From Algoriphagus halophilus (GTDB lineage Bacteria > Bacteroidota > Bacteroidia > Cytophagales > Cyclobacteriaceae), in contig NZ_FSRC01000001.1 of assembly GCF_900129785.1 (NCBI RefSeq), positions 1,240,001-1,304,000 on the forward strand: DNA of 64,000 bases. Reading direction: 5' to 3'. The stretch's first letter is position 1; each line of letters starts with the position of its first letter. The notes under the pieces were generated by a model. The model did not search any database and was not told the DNA's origin. It was given only the letters and a program-made list of their open reading frames with translations. A program made the position numbers and the translations under genes. Of the stretch, positions 1 through 8,923 are shown piece by piece.

Positions 1-956
1 CCTGGTTCTAATTCCAAATGCCCTGTCTCTGGATCTTTAGAACTAAAAAAGTCAAATTTCAATTCATCCTGTTTATACAGCTTGGTGAATTTGTTTTGGT
101 GGGTATGTAGCAAAAATTGTCGTGTGTAATTGAAGTCTACCTTGTCTACTACCAATGAATACACCAATCCTGATTCATCTGAGATGTCAAAATTCGCAAA
201 CCCATTCCGGTTACTGGCCCCATCTAAACGGTCATAACTTTGAATTTCCAATCCTACTTTACCTGTTATTTTAACAGTAGAAGGCAAGGAATATGATCCA
301 CCTGAATACACAGGTGTAACTTCAATTCGCTGAAATTTTCCATTCACTCGTGAGTCTACGTTTAATGGAACGATTGCGATTTTTTGTGGGGTAGGAGGAG
401 TGTTATCTTCGATTTCAGGAAAACCAAAGAGTAATGGATCCATGGCTCTGTCCAAACTATCTCTGATTTCAAAATGGAGGTGAGGGCCACCTGATCCCCC
501 TGTGTTTCCACTATCTGCAATTCGTTCTCCTTTTTTGACAGGAAGTTCTCCGGGTTCTGGATAAACCTCTAATTCATTTACTTGAGCCTCATACATTTTC
601 TGTCTCATGTAATCGCTCAGCTCTTTATTGAAATTCCTTAAATGGCCATAAAGCGTGATTTTGCCATTTGGATGCTTGAGGTAAATCACGTTGCCATACC
701 CAAAGGAAGAAACTTTAATTCTATGCACCCATCCATCAGCTGCGGCAAGAATGGGCTCGCCCTCTTGGCCTCCGGTTTTAAAGTCAAGCCCAGTGTGAAA
801 GTGATTCGGTCTTAACTCTGCAAAGTTTCCGGCAAGGTAATTTCTAACTCCCGGTTTAATGGGAGATATAAAATATCCTTTGTCAATCTCTTGAGAAAAG
901 CCAGAGAGGGATTGAACTACTAAAAGAAGAAGTATGAGGTACTTATTTAACTTCAA
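1..956 (-). CDS. M23 family metallopeptidase (C-terminus beyond window)
   Basis: Secreted zinc peptidase of the LytM/M23 family, expected to cut peptidoglycan cross-bridges. The mature part reads HFHTGLDF (the HxxxD zinc-ligand motif) and later GGPHLHFEI (the HxH motif), with the usual GYGNVIYLKHPNGK-type strand between them. The N-terminus is a typical signal peptide with a run of leucines and valines ending in SGFSQ. No ATG lies in frame; the best start is a TTG at 954-956, giving K-L-N-K-Y before the hydrophobic core. This start overlaps the end of the upstream FAH gene by 14 nt, which suggests translational coupling. The downstream part, seen here as about 250 residues after the peptidase core, is beta-rich and continues off the window. 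The family call is firm; the exact start is inferred. Confidence 0.85.
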   Translation of the reverse strand, partial: MKLNKYLILLLLVVQSLSGFSQEIDKGYFISPIKPGVRNYLAGNFAELRPNHFHTGLDFKTGGQEGEPILAAADGWVHRIKVSSFGYGNVIYLKHPNGKITLYGHLRNFNKELSDYMRQKMYEAQVNELEVYPEPGELPVKKGERIADSGNTGGSGGPHLHFEIRDSLDRAMDPLLFGFPEIEDNTPPTPQKIAIVPLNVDSRVNGKFQRIEVTPVYSGGSYSLPSTVKITGKVGLEIQSYDRLDGASNRNGFANFDISDESGLVYSLVVDKVDFNYTRQFLLHTHQNKFTKLYKQDELKFDFFSSKDPETGHLELEP

Positions 957-1554
957 AATCAAGCAATTTTTTCGTTCCAATAAATCCTTCCAATCGATCA
1001 CCTGGTTTGACAGGTCCAACTCCAGCAGGTGTACCTGTATAAATGAGGTCACCTTTCTTCAACATAAAGAATTTAGAAACATACTCTATGATCGTTCCAA
1101 AGTCAAAAAGCAATAAGCTAGTATTTCCTTTTTGGCGTACCTCTCCAGTGATGGTAAGGTGGAAATCAATATTGTTTAAATCGGGAAGCTCGGAGACTGG
1201 GATAAAATCTCCTATTGGGGCAGATCCGTTGAAAGCTTTTGAAATTTCCCAAGGCAAGCCCTTTGCTTTGCATTGATCCTGCAGGTCTCGTGCAGTAAAG
1301 TCAATTCCAAAACCAATCTCATCAAAGTATCGGTGTGCAAACTTTTTCTGAATATACTTTCCCTCTTTATTTATTTTCAAAACCAATTCTCCTTCATGGT
1401 GAATGTTTTGAGAAAAATCTGGATAAAAGAAAGGTGCACCTTTTTTTAATATTGCCGTTTCTGGCTTTAGAAACACCACTGGATTGGTTGGTCTTTCATT
1501 TTGTAATTCTTCTATATGGGCCACATAATTCCGGCCAATGCAAATAATCTTCAT
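943..1554 (-). CDS. Fumarylacetoacetate hydrolase (FAH) family protein
   Basis: 203-residue single-domain FAH-fold enzyme, the size of the acylpyruvase/oxaloacetate decarboxylase (FAHD1) branch. It starts MKIICIGRNYVAH, typical of this branch. The metal-binding acidic cluster appears as HHEGELVLKI (E-x-E), with the conserved GTPAGVGPV loop near the C-terminus. Members hydrolyse or decarboxylate small 2-oxo or 1,3-diketo acids using Mg2+ or Mn2+; the substrate cannot be told from sequence. It is the first gene of a two-gene minus-strand unit with the M23 peptidase, which begins inside its last codons. There is no obvious functional link between the two products. Confidence 0.88.
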   Translation of the reverse strand: MKIICIGRNYVAHIEELQNERPTNPVVFLKPETAILKKGAPFFYPDFSQNIHHEGELVLKINKEGKYIQKKFAHRYFDEIGFGIDFTARDLQDQCKAKGLPWEISKAFNGSAPIGDFIPVSELPDLNNIDFHLTITGEVRQKGNTSLLLFDFGTIIEYVSKFFMLKKGDLIYTGTPAGVGPVKPGDRLEGFIGTKKLLDFEVK

Positions 1555-1560
1555 AGGGTA

Positions 1561-1740
1561 TTAATCTACAACTTGATAGAGAATGAATGTTTCTCCTGAT
1601 TCATCAAGCAAAGAAAGCTGATTCTCTGGAATTTGGTAAGTTTTTGTTTCTGTAATTCTATGTAATGGGAATTTTCTAATCTTATATTCTGTAACAAACC
1701 AATTCAGTCCAAGTTCCAGAATTAGAACCAATGAATACAA
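1561..1740 (-). other. Unexplained short reading frame, possible gene remnant
   Basis: An open frame runs on the minus strand from a TAG at 1774-1776 to a TAA at 1561. With a TTG start at 1738-1740 it gives 59 residues (begins with Y-S-L-V-L-I-L-E, ends FILYQVVD). The amino-acid composition looks protein-like, with an alternating polar/hydrophobic pattern. There is no ATG and no clear ribosome site. It could be the 3' end of a decayed gene or a short real gene; I do not recognise it. The rest of 1741-1853 shows nothing I can name. Confidence 0.25.
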
Positions 1741-1853
1741 TTTTGGTTTTTCATCTCCAATCGCATCATCACTCTAGATGTTTAGTTTGATAATCATTCA
1801 AATGGAAAAGATCTAGTTGGATCTCACTTTAGGCTTATTGAATATCCAGCTTT

Positions 1854-2189
1854 TTAGGAGTCTTTTTCCTTTGAAATCACATTGATTAATTCATATTGGA
1901 GTGAAGAAGCATCAGCTGGAATAGGGGCTGATTTTTCAGTGACTTTGACTTGCAATTGATATAGGTAGCCCGGTTCATATTTAAATCCTTCTACTTGATC
2001 ATAAAATAACTTCCAAGCTTCCGGTTCAACAGCACTTCCCTTTTGAATTTGTAGGCATTTCATAGGCCCAACTCCCATACAGTCTACCTTTGAAGAATTG
2101 ACCCACCACAACTCAACCTGATCATCTTCAGGTTGGCATCCAGCAATACTCAAAAGGATAGTCGAGCATAGGATTAGTGATTTCATCAT
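1854..2189 (-). CDS. DUF4377 domain lipoprotein
   Basis: 111-residue protein with a lipoprotein signal (lipobox L-S-I-A-G-C, Cys at residue 18). The mature part matches the DUF4377 pattern: ELWWVNSSKVDCMGVGPMKC followed by L-Q-I-Q, a pair of cysteines and a beta-rich tail. Such domains often occur next to HslJ/META domains in envelope proteins and have no known activity. It starts inside the last codon of the SGNH hydrolase gene (4-nt overlap, ATGA type), so the two are translationally coupled. Likely periplasmic and lipid-anchored. Confidence 0.8.
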   Translation of the reverse strand: MMKSLILCSTILLSIAGCQPEDDQVELWWVNSSKVDCMGVGPMKCLQIQKGSAVEPEAWKLFYDQVEGFKYEPGYLYQLQVKVTEKSAPIPADASSLQYELINVISKEKDS

Positions 2190-2893
2190 AAACTATTGGA
2201 TATAGAATGGTATAGTTGTTCTGCCCAGCTTTGGTAAACCAATCCACTGGGATGCAATTGATCTCCTGCTAGCATCTCGGGTTTTCCTCCAATTTGACGG
2301 TATTCTTCAGTGATATCAATGTATGTAACGCCATATTGTTCACAGACTTGTTTTTTGGCGGAGTTAAATTCGTCAATTTCCTGGGCCACTTTCATGGAGT
2401 CCTTGTCATTTGCACTTGCAAAGGGGGTAACTCCCCAATCTGGAATAGAAAGTACCCAAACATGATTGGGAAGATTTCCTGCAAAACCAATGGCTTTTAG
2501 GAGCATCTGTTCAAATTCCTTTTTGTATTCCGTTACCGACCTTCCTCGGTATTGATTGTTGACACCTATGGAAAGTGTAACCAGGTCGTAGGTTTGACCT
2601 TCTATAAATTCGTTTTTTATTCCTGCTTCCAACTCATCCACTGTCCATCCTGTTTTGGCAATGATCTTTGGCTTGGCGTAGGTTTTTTCGGTATTTTCAT
2701 TTAATAAGTGGACCAACTGATTGGGATATCTGTCTTTTTCTTCCACACCTTCCCCGATGGTATAACTATCACCTAAGGCCAAATACGTAAGAGGTTCTTT
2801 AGTAGTCATTTGAATTTCATTTTCAGGCGATTTTGAGCCCATTTTGCATGCTATTAATCCACTTATGAAAAGAGCTATTATACAGAATTTCAT
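2186..2893 (-). CDS. SGNH/GDSL family hydrolase, lipoprotein
   Basis: 235-residue esterase-fold protein. A lipoprotein signal ends at G-L-I-A-C (Cys16). Block I is LALGDSYTIGEG with nucleophile Ser43; the GxN block appears as SIGVNNQYRGR; the C-terminal DQLHPSG carries Asp211 and His214, completing the triad. The family removes acyl or acetyl groups from lipids, sugars or peptidoglycan; the substrate is not predictable. It lies 6 nt after the S66 carboxypeptidase gene and overlaps the DUF4377 lipoprotein gene, so the three form one transcript with an envelope theme. Confidence 0.9.
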   Translation of the reverse strand: MKFCIIALFISGLIACKMGSKSPENEIQMTTKEPLTYLALGDSYTIGEGVEEKDRYPNQLVHLLNENTEKTYAKPKIIAKTGWTVDELEAGIKNEFIEGQTYDLVTLSIGVNNQYRGRSVTEYKKEFEQMLLKAIGFAGNLPNHVWVLSIPDWGVTPFASANDKDSMKVAQEIDEFNSAKKQVCEQYGVTYIDITEEYRQIGGKPEMLAGDQLHPSGLVYQSWAEQLYHSISNSL

Positions 2894-2899
2894 AGGATA

Positions 2900-3943
2900 T
2901 TAATTTTCAAATACATTTTCCATTAGCTTAAAAGTACCTTGATCCGCATTCATAGATACTTTTGCTCCCACTGGGACGATGAATTGCTTGGATATATGGC
3001 CAATCATTGCACCTGTGTAAGCAGGAATGTCTAAGGGGAGGATGTAATCATCCAGCACTTGGTCTAGGGTTAGTGATCCGTAACCTCCTCCAGGCTCGCA
3101 ATCCGAGCATTGGCCAAAAATGAAGCCTTTTATTTTATCTAAAGTTCCATTCAATTTTAAGGTACTCATCATTCTATCCATTCTGTAGGGGTCTTCTCCA
3201 ACATCTTCGATAAACAGGATGGCATCCTTGAAGTCAGGATAATAGTCAGAACCAGAAATTGCAGTTAACACTGTCAGATTTCCACCTAGGATTCTACCTT
3301 CCACAATTCCTCCTTTTAGCGTTTGTGTTCTATTGGATTTTACCACTAAGTCATCGGTCTCAGGATGGATATTTTCAAAAGTCATTTGTTCCCGTTCAAA
3401 GAATAACTTTTGAAACTGCGCTACATTAAAACTATTCCAGCTTCCAGACCCCATTGGGCCATGAAATGTGATTAATCCTGTTTGGGAATGAATGGCACAG
3501 TGTAAAGCAGTAATATCAGAATATCCCAAAAGTGGTTTTGGATGACGGGAGATCTGCTTATAATCGATCAGAGGTAATATTCTAGCTGCGCCAGAGCCAC
3601 CTCTAATGCTAACAATGGCTTTTACTTGATCATCTGCAAACATTTCATTTAGGTCATCCGCTCGCTCTTGATCTGTGCCTGCAAGATGTCCTCTTCGGTT
3701 CATCAGGTTTTCCCCAAATTTGACTTGAAAGCCTAACCCTTCCAAGGCTTCTTTAGCGAAAGTAAATTGCATTCGGTCAGCTGTGGCAGCAGAGGGGGAA
3801 ATCAAGCCCACCGTATCTCCTTTTTTTATCGATTTTGGAAGAATAATCTTCGCGAAGTCTTTACCTGATGGGGATGAAAAAGAAAGCGCGGAAAATGAAC
3901 CCGCAAGTAATCCAAGTGATTTGAGAAATTCTCGTTTTTGCAT
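2900..3943 (-). CDS. S66 family LD-carboxypeptidase (LdcA-like)
   Basis: 347-residue serine peptidase expected to remove the terminal D-Ala from tetrapeptides of recycled murein (L-Lys/mDAP-D-Ala bond). Visible triad: Ser142 in GYSDITALH, Glu246 in LFIEDVGEDPYRMDR, His316 in GHISKQFIVPVG. The start was set at the ATG at 3941-3943, giving MQKREFLKSLGLLAGSF, a Tat-like K-R leader; a longer frame to 4123 exists but its first 60 residues look non-coding. The leader suggests export, unlike cytosolic E. coli LdcA, so it may act in the periplasm or be lipid-bilayer attached. First gene of an operon with the SGNH hydrolase and DUF4377 lipoprotein. Confidence 0.88.
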   Translation of the reverse strand: MQKREFLKSLGLLAGSFSALSFSSPSGKDFAKIILPKSIKKGDTVGLISPSAATADRMQFTFAKEALEGLGFQVKFGENLMNRRGHLAGTDQERADDLNEMFADDQVKAIVSIRGGSGAARILPLIDYKQISRHPKPLLGYSDITALHCAIHSQTGLITFHGPMGSGSWNSFNVAQFQKLFFEREQMTFENIHPETDDLVVKSNRTQTLKGGIVEGRILGGNLTVLTAISGSDYYPDFKDAILFIEDVGEDPYRMDRMMSTLKLNGTLDKIKGFIFGQCSDCEPGGGYGSLTLDQVLDDYILPLDIPAYTGAMIGHISKQFIVPVGAKVSMNADQGTFKLMENVFEN

Positions 3944-4246
3944 TCGATAAGTGTTATATCCGAAGTGTGAAAATACGGTTTTTTTATTTGTTGAGTAGCG
4001 CTGCAAGTTAGTTTTCAAGCATTCTAATTCACTACCTGGATTACAAGAATAATACCCAAATCCTCCTAATGCGATTTGATCACGAAAGAGAACCCACATG
4101 GAATTAGATGGAAGAACTTCCACTTAAAATATGATTTTGAAATGGAGTTTCGGGGGCTTTATGGTTAAAATGATATAGCCTTTGAGAAAGAAATAGACTT
4201 CAAAGGGTACTAATCCTGCTAAATACCCTCTGAGCCTGACTACTTA
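3944..4246. other. Intergenic stretch without recognised gene
   Basis: About 300 nt between the LD-carboxypeptidase start and the end of the PBP4-type gene. It holds only an upstream in-frame extension of the carboxypeptidase frame (to 4123) that does not look coding, and a short GGGTA/TACCC inverted repeat near 4206-4229. No promoter matching TAnnTTTG and no T-tract terminator was found. Confidence 0.5.
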
Positions 4247-5557
4247 CTAAAGCATGTCTCTCACCATCACCATTACTTTTTCCATTTCCCTTCTTACCAC
4301 AGATGCTTTGTAAGGGTAATTGGAGTTCATAAAAGCAAAACAGTACATTTTTCCACTTTTAGCCTTAATAAGTCCTACCAGACTATGATGGTTGCTCATG
4401 GTGCCTGTTTTGGCAAAAATATAGGGCGTTTGGGCTTGGTAGCTTGTTTTGATCGTTCCTGAAACTCCACCTGTAGGCAACAAGTCAAATAACTGTTCAT
4501 CAGGGACCATTCTATAGATTTTCTCAAAGAGCGCCACCATAGATCGAGGGGTCACCAAATTATGTCTACTCAATCCACTTCCATCTACCCATTGAGGTTC
4601 GTCTGGTAAATCATTAAGATAGGTTTTAAGGATATACTCAATTGCTCTTTCTGTATCCAATCTTTGGAAAAGTCGGTCAGAAACCATCCACATCAGTTGC
4701 TCGGCCAAAAAATTATCACTTTCCAACATCATCTCCTCCAATATTGGAAATAGGGGGGCAGCTCTCCATTCTGAATGATCCTTGGGCAATGAATCAGGCT
4801 GATAAACCCAGGTTTTTCCAGTAGCCTCAGAAGCTAACTCAACAAACAATTCTGGGGAAGATATAAATGGAATAAATTCTTCCGAACCCCTAAAGTTATT
4901 GGGATTGTAAAAAAAATTATTGGAATGAAAATCTCTTTCTAGTTCCCGAGTCGTTTTATTGGTTGTATAGACTGCCGATTGAAATCTTTTTGGTGTTACG
5001 ATAGGACGATTTCCTGACTTTTTTACTTGAACCAGATTGCCATAAATAGGAAAAGGACTGCGCTCAGCAGAATAGTCGTAATAGTAATCGTCCCATTGCC
5101 AACCATAGCCAAAAGCAGGGGAATCTTGGTTTGAATCAGAAAAAAGCACCGTATTGAAAGGTGCAATGAATGATCGGATATCTGGTTGGTATAATTCTTT
5201 GTAGTTCCAACTAGGGTCTCCAGATCCCCAAATCCGAATGGTATCGTTACTGGTAGTGTACCTGAACGTTTGAGTGGAGTCATTTAAAATGATCAGGCTG
5301 GAGAATAAGGTCAATAACTTGGTAGTGGAGGCGGGAATAAATCGCTGTTCGCTATTTCTTTCATAGAGTACGATTTGGCTGTCCAAATCATATAATTCAA
5401 ACCCTGATAAATGATTGGCAAAAAAGCTCTGATCTCCAACAGCTTCTTCCAGTTTTAGATATTGGTCTCTGTTTAGTTGTGCATAAGCAGAATGAAAACC
5501 GAAACAGAAGAATGAAAGGACCAGGCTTAAATTTTTAATCGACAACAATTTGGTCAT
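4247..5557 (-). CDS. dacB: D-alanyl-D-alanine carboxypeptidase/endopeptidase, PBP4 type (S13)
   Basis: 436-residue penicillin-binding protein of the S13 class, which trims D-Ala or cuts cross-links in periplasmic peptidoglycan. The three active-site motifs are clear: SxxK as STTK (residues 77-80), SxN as SDN (280-282) and KTG (383-385, in FAKTGTMSN). An N-terminal signal peptide ends around YAQ. The region between SxxK and SxN is long, as expected for the inserted domains of PBP4. Its start overlaps the end of the DUF423 gene by 23 nt. The gene symbol is by family; substrate preference is not shown. Confidence 0.9.
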   Translation of the reverse strand: MTKLLSIKNLSLVLSFFCFGFHSAYAQLNRDQYLKLEEAVGDQSFFANHLSGFELYDLDSQIVLYERNSEQRFIPASTTKLLTLFSSLIILNDSTQTFRYTTSNDTIRIWGSGDPSWNYKELYQPDIRSFIAPFNTVLFSDSNQDSPAFGYGWQWDDYYYDYSAERSPFPIYGNLVQVKKSGNRPIVTPKRFQSAVYTTNKTTRELERDFHSNNFFYNPNNFRGSEEFIPFISSPELFVELASEATGKTWVYQPDSLPKDHSEWRAAPLFPILEEMMLESDNFLAEQLMWMVSDRLFQRLDTERAIEYILKTYLNDLPDEPQWVDGSGLSRHNLVTPRSMVALFEKIYRMVPDEQLFDLLPTGGVSGTIKTSYQAQTPYIFAKTGTMSNHHSLVGLIKAKSGKMYCFAFMNSNYPYKASVVRREMEKVMVMVRDML

Positions 5558-5930
5558 TTCTAAGTGCTGAATAAAAGAGGCCTAACCAACCTAAAATAAA
5601 AAAAACTCCACCTAAAGGAGTGACGGCTCCCCACCAAGTGATTCCTGTTAAGGATAAAATATAAAGTGATCCAGGAAATATAATGATCCCTAAAATCATA
5701 CTCCAAATACTGAAAGTGAGACTTTTCCAATTGGGCCTAATCATCAAAATCAATCCCATGAATGCCAGAGAAAGCGTATGGTAAAAATGATATTTTACTG
5801 CAGTTTCAAAGGTGGCAGTTCTTCCGTTATTTACTAAGGTTTCCTGCAAAGCGTGTGCTCCGAAAGCACCAATTCCTACAGCAAATGCTCCAGAAAGTGC
5901 AGCGATCATAATTATTTGTCTTCCGTTCAT
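5535..5930 (-). CDS. DUF423 family small membrane protein
   Basis: 131-residue protein with four predicted membrane helices and the family signature GAFGAHAL near residue 22, a charged amphipathic patch, and HTLSLAFMGL. DUF423 proteins are widespread inner-membrane proteins with no assigned function. It is the upstream partner of the PBP4-type gene, with a 23-nt overlap that points to coupled translation. The start is the ATG of MNGRQIIMIAAL, consistent with family length. Confidence 0.88.
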   Translation of the reverse strand: MNGRQIIMIAALSGAFAVGIGAFGAHALQETLVNNGRTATFETAVKYHFYHTLSLAFMGLILMIRPNWKSLTFSIWSMILGIIIFPGSLYILSLTGITWWGAVTPLGGVFFILGWLGLFYSALRNDQIVVD

Positions 5931-6015
5931 TGTATTGAAAATTCCACTTTTTCTTGATTGAAATCCCGTCTTTTTAGTTCTCCAAAAAGGGAAGGGAACA
6001 ATTTGAGTTCACTTT

Positions 6016-6693
6016 TTAATGAGGGTAATTTCTCGATCCAAAAATGGCAGAACCAATTCTAACCATTGTACTTCCTTCTTCTTGTGCGATTAAATAATCT
6101 CCGCTCATTCCCATGGAAATTTCCTCCATTTGAACAAAATCAGGAAGGGATTCATTTTTTAATTCTTCAAAAAGATTCTTTAGCCCTTTGAATTCTTTTC
6201 TGATTTGGGATTCATTTTCAGTAAACGTAGCCATTCCCATCAAACCTTTTATTTGTACATGAGTTAGCCCCTTAAAATTGGGGTCTTGAAACATTTCCAA
6301 CAATTCGTTTTTGTCAAAACCAAACTTAGACTCTTCATCCGCAATATGGATCTGAAGTAATACCGGGATGATTCGGTCTATTTTTTTTCCCTGTTTGTTG
6401 ACTTCTTTCAAAAGTTTAAAGGAATCCACTCCATGAATTAGGTATACATAGGGAGCGATGTATTTTACTTTATTGCTTTGAAGGTGGCCAATCATATGCC
6501 ATCGAGTGTCTTCTGGCATTTCCGGTTGTTTGGCTTGAAGCTCCTGCACTTTATTTTCTCCAAAATCCCTGATACCACAATCATATGCCTTTTTCAAGTC
6601 TTCAAGTGGCTTGGTTTTGCTGACTGCTACCAATAAGCAATCAGGGTTTATAAAAGTTTTTTTTACTGTTTCGAGATTGGCTTTAATGTCCAT
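6016..6693 (-). CDS. YggS/PROSC family pyridoxal-phosphate homeostasis protein
   Basis: 225-residue single-domain alanine-racemase-like barrel. The PLP lysine is in LLVAVSKTKP (Lys26). Other family blocks: FGENKVQEL, WHMIGHLQSNKVK, GLMGMATFTE and SMGMSGDYLIA, plus the C-terminal VRIGSAIFG. These proteins bind and buffer PLP and affect amino-acid and vitamin B6 balance; no catalysis is established. A TAnnTTTG -7 element reading on the minus strand (6735-6742) lies about 42 nt upstream. Divergent from the GH3-like gene. Confidence 0.93.
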   Translation of the reverse strand: MDIKANLETVKKTFINPDCLLVAVSKTKPLEDLKKAYDCGIRDFGENKVQELQAKQPEMPEDTRWHMIGHLQSNKVKYIAPYVYLIHGVDSFKLLKEVNKQGKKIDRIIPVLLQIHIADEESKFGFDKNELLEMFQDPNFKGLTHVQIKGLMGMATFTENESQIRKEFKGLKNLFEELKNESLPDFVQMEEISMGMSGDYLIAQEEGSTMVRIGSAIFGSRNYPH

Positions 6694-6734
6694 TTTCTAT
6701 TTTTATACTTCACTTTTTTACCCTAGGCCTAAAA

Positions 6735-6742
6735 CAAAGATA
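6735..6742 (-). promoter_or_regulatory. Candidate -7 element (TATCTTTG) for the YggS gene
   Basis: Plus-strand CAAAGATA reads TATCTTTG on the minus strand, an exact match to the Bacteroidota -7 consensus TAnnTTTG. Its last base sits on the first base of the divergent GH3-like start codon. No clear TTTG -33 partner was seen. Confidence 0.4.
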
Positions 6743-8292
6743 TGGCGATCATCAGTACTTTACTAAAACGAGGTATTCGTCTGAGAGAAAGTTTGGAACA
6801 AGAATATTCTAAACCTCTTGAATTACAGAAAAATACGCTTCGAAAACTTTTGATAAAAGCGAATCATACTCTGATCTCTTCGAAATATGATTTCCCCTCT
6901 ATTTTGAAAAGCTTCAAAAAAGGAGATGATGAGTTTTACCAATTATACAAAGCTCAAGTTCCTATTTATGATTACAATAAAATTCATGCCGAGTGGTGGC
7001 ATTTGTTGCAGGAAGGAAAGCAGAATGTTACTTGGCCCGGAAAAGTTAAATACTTCGCCTTGAGTAGTGGTACATCTGGAGCAACTTCTAAGTTTATTCC
7101 TGTTACCAGGGATATGGTAAAAGCAATTCGGAAAACTGGAGTCAGACAAATTTTATCTTTATCCAAATATGATCTTCCAGATGCTTTGTTTTCCAAAGGG
7201 ATTTTGATGTTGGGAGGAAGTACGGATTTGGAATTCAATGGTACTTATTTTTCGGGTGATTTGAGTGGGATTACTGCAGGAAAACTTCCGATTTGGTTTC
7301 AGCGCTTTTATAGACCAGGAAAAGAAATTTCCAGAAATAAAAATTGGGGGGATAAGTTGGATCAAATTGTTGAGAAAGCTCCTAAATGGGACATAGGGAT
7401 CATTGTAGGGGTGCCTGCTTGGTTACAAATCCTGCTTGAAAAAATTATAGAGCGGTATCAACTGAAGACTATTCATGATATATGGCCCAATCTGCAGATT
7501 TTTGTCCATGGAGGAGTATCCTTTGAACCATATAAGAAGGGTTTTGAAAAGCTTTTAGCTAAGCCTATCATTTACATTGAGACTTATTTGGCATCTGAAG
7601 GGTTCATTGCCTTTCAGGCATTGCCAAATAGAAAATCCATGAGATTGGTATTGAACAATGGCATATTTCATGAGTTTGTGCCTTTTAATGAAGATAATTT
7701 TGATGAGGAAGGAAATATCAAAGAGCATGCAATGACTTTGAAAATTGATGAAGTGGAGGAAGGAAATGATTATGCTTTACTAATCAGTACCTGCGCGGGA
7801 GCTTGGCGCTATTTAATTGGAGATGTGGTAAGGTTTGTTTCCAAAGAAGAATCTGAAATCATTATCACTGGAAGAACGAAGCATTATTTAAGCCTATGTG
7901 GAGAACACATGTCCGTAGATAATATGAACAAAGCAATTGAATTAGCTTCTGAAGATTTGAATATCAATGTAAGGGAGTTTACAGTCTTAGGAGTTCCTCA
8001 TGATAATTTGTTTGGCCATCATTGGTTTATAGGGAGTAGTGACGAAGCTGATCCTGTTGTTTTTAGAGAAGCACTTGACTCACATTTAAAGAAATTGAAT
8101 GATGATTATGCTGTGGAAAGAAGGCATGCCCTCAAAGAAGTGATGGTTGATATTTTGCCATCCTCTCTATTCTATGAATGGATGAAAAAACAAGGAAAAG
8201 AAGGTGGACAAAATAAATTTCCAAGGGTATTGAAAGGGGAGAAGGCTACCAGTTGGCAAGAATTTTTAAAATCTAAAAATGCCATTTCATGA
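6742..8292 (+). CDS. GH3-like acyl-adenylating protein
   Basis: 516-residue member of the bacterial branch of the GH3 (auxin-responsive promoter) family, in the ANL acyl-activating superfamily. The ATP-binding motif is LSSGTSGATSKFIPV (about residues 108-121). Later blocks include YLASEGFIAFQ (acyl-binding, motif II-like), YLIGDVVRF (motif III) and ITGRTKHYLSLCGEHM. Plant GH3 enzymes adenylate carboxylic acids and join them to amino acids; the bacterial substrates are unknown. It overlaps the LysE-type exporter gene by 4 nt, so an amide-linked amino-acid product and its export could be coupled, but this is inference. Confidence 0.88.
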   Translation: MAIISTLLKRGIRLRESLEQEYSKPLELQKNTLRKLLIKANHTLISSKYDFPSILKSFKKGDDEFYQLYKAQVPIYDYNKIHAEWWHLLQEGKQNVTWPGKVKYFALSSGTSGATSKFIPVTRDMVKAIRKTGVRQILSLSKYDLPDALFSKGILMLGGSTDLEFNGTYFSGDLSGITAGKLPIWFQRFYRPGKEISRNKNWGDKLDQIVEKAPKWDIGIIVGVPAWLQILLEKIIERYQLKTIHDIWPNLQIFVHGGVSFEPYKKGFEKLLAKPIIYIETYLASEGFIAFQALPNRKSMRLVLNNGIFHEFVPFNEDNFDEEGNIKEHAMTLKIDEVEEGNDYALLISTCAGAWRYLIGDVVRFVSKEESEIIITGRTKHYLSLCGEHMSVDNMNKAIELASEDLNINVREFTVLGVPHDNLFGHHWFIGSSDEADPVVFREALDSHLKKLNDDYAVERRHALKEVMVDILPSSLFYEWMKKQGKEGGQNKFPRVLKGEKATSWQEFLKSKNAIS

Positions 8293-8912
8293 TTGCATCA
8301 TTGATGGAAGGAATCAGTATGGGATTACTCCTTTCAGTCATGGTGGGGCCTGTTTTTTTTACGCTTATTCAAAGTAGTCTAACTCAAGGGTTCAGATATG
8401 CTGCTGTTCTTGCTTTTGGAATTTTGTGTAGTGATACATTCTATGTATTGATCACTTACCTTGGTATCAAATTTATAGCCGAAGCTACTTATTTTGAAGA
8501 AGTATTAGGATACGTTGGAGGGGCGATTTTAATCGGATTTGGGTTGGCTTCTTTGATTCGGAAAAATACAAACCGTCCCAACTCAGGAGGGATTAACATT
8601 CCTGAAGTGAAAAAGAGATCAGCATTTATCAAAGGGTTTAGCATTAATGGGGTCAACCCATTTGTCTTATTGTTTTGGATTTCAATTGCAAGTATTGTTC
8701 AATTGAAGGAAAACGGATCTAACTGGGATATTTGGCTTTATTATTCCGGAATCTTAGGCACAGTTTTCCTGATTGATTTATTAAAATCTTATATCGCTAA
8801 AAAGCTTTCTCATTTAGTGACCCCAAACATGATGAGAATCATGAATAAAGGGGTCGGAGTGATCATGATAGGCTTTGGCCTACGAATGTTGGTGTATGCC
8901 TGGAATGTCTGA
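8289..8912 (+). CDS. LysE family translocator
   Basis: 207-residue inner-membrane protein with six hydrophobic segments and the LysE/RhtB signature MVGPVFFTLIQSSLTQG near the N-terminus, plus FSINGVNPFVLLFW in the second half. The family exports amino acids and related small molecules. It starts inside the stop of the GH3-like gene (ATGA overlap), strongly suggesting one operon. Substrate unknown. Confidence 0.9.
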   Translation: MIASLMEGISMGLLLSVMVGPVFFTLIQSSLTQGFRYAAVLAFGILCSDTFYVLITYLGIKFIAEATYFEEVLGYVGGAILIGFGLASLIRKNTNRPNSGGINIPEVKKRSAFIKGFSINGVNPFVLLFWISIASIVQLKENGSNWDIWLYYSGILGTVFLIDLLKSYIAKKLSHLVTPNMMRIMNKGVGVIMIGFGLRMLVYAWNV

Positions 8913-8923
8913 TAGACCTAAAA

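Noticed and set aside
3944..4123. In-frame 60-residue extension of the LD-carboxypeptidase
   Set aside because: Residues look non-coding and the signal-like leader starts at 3943.
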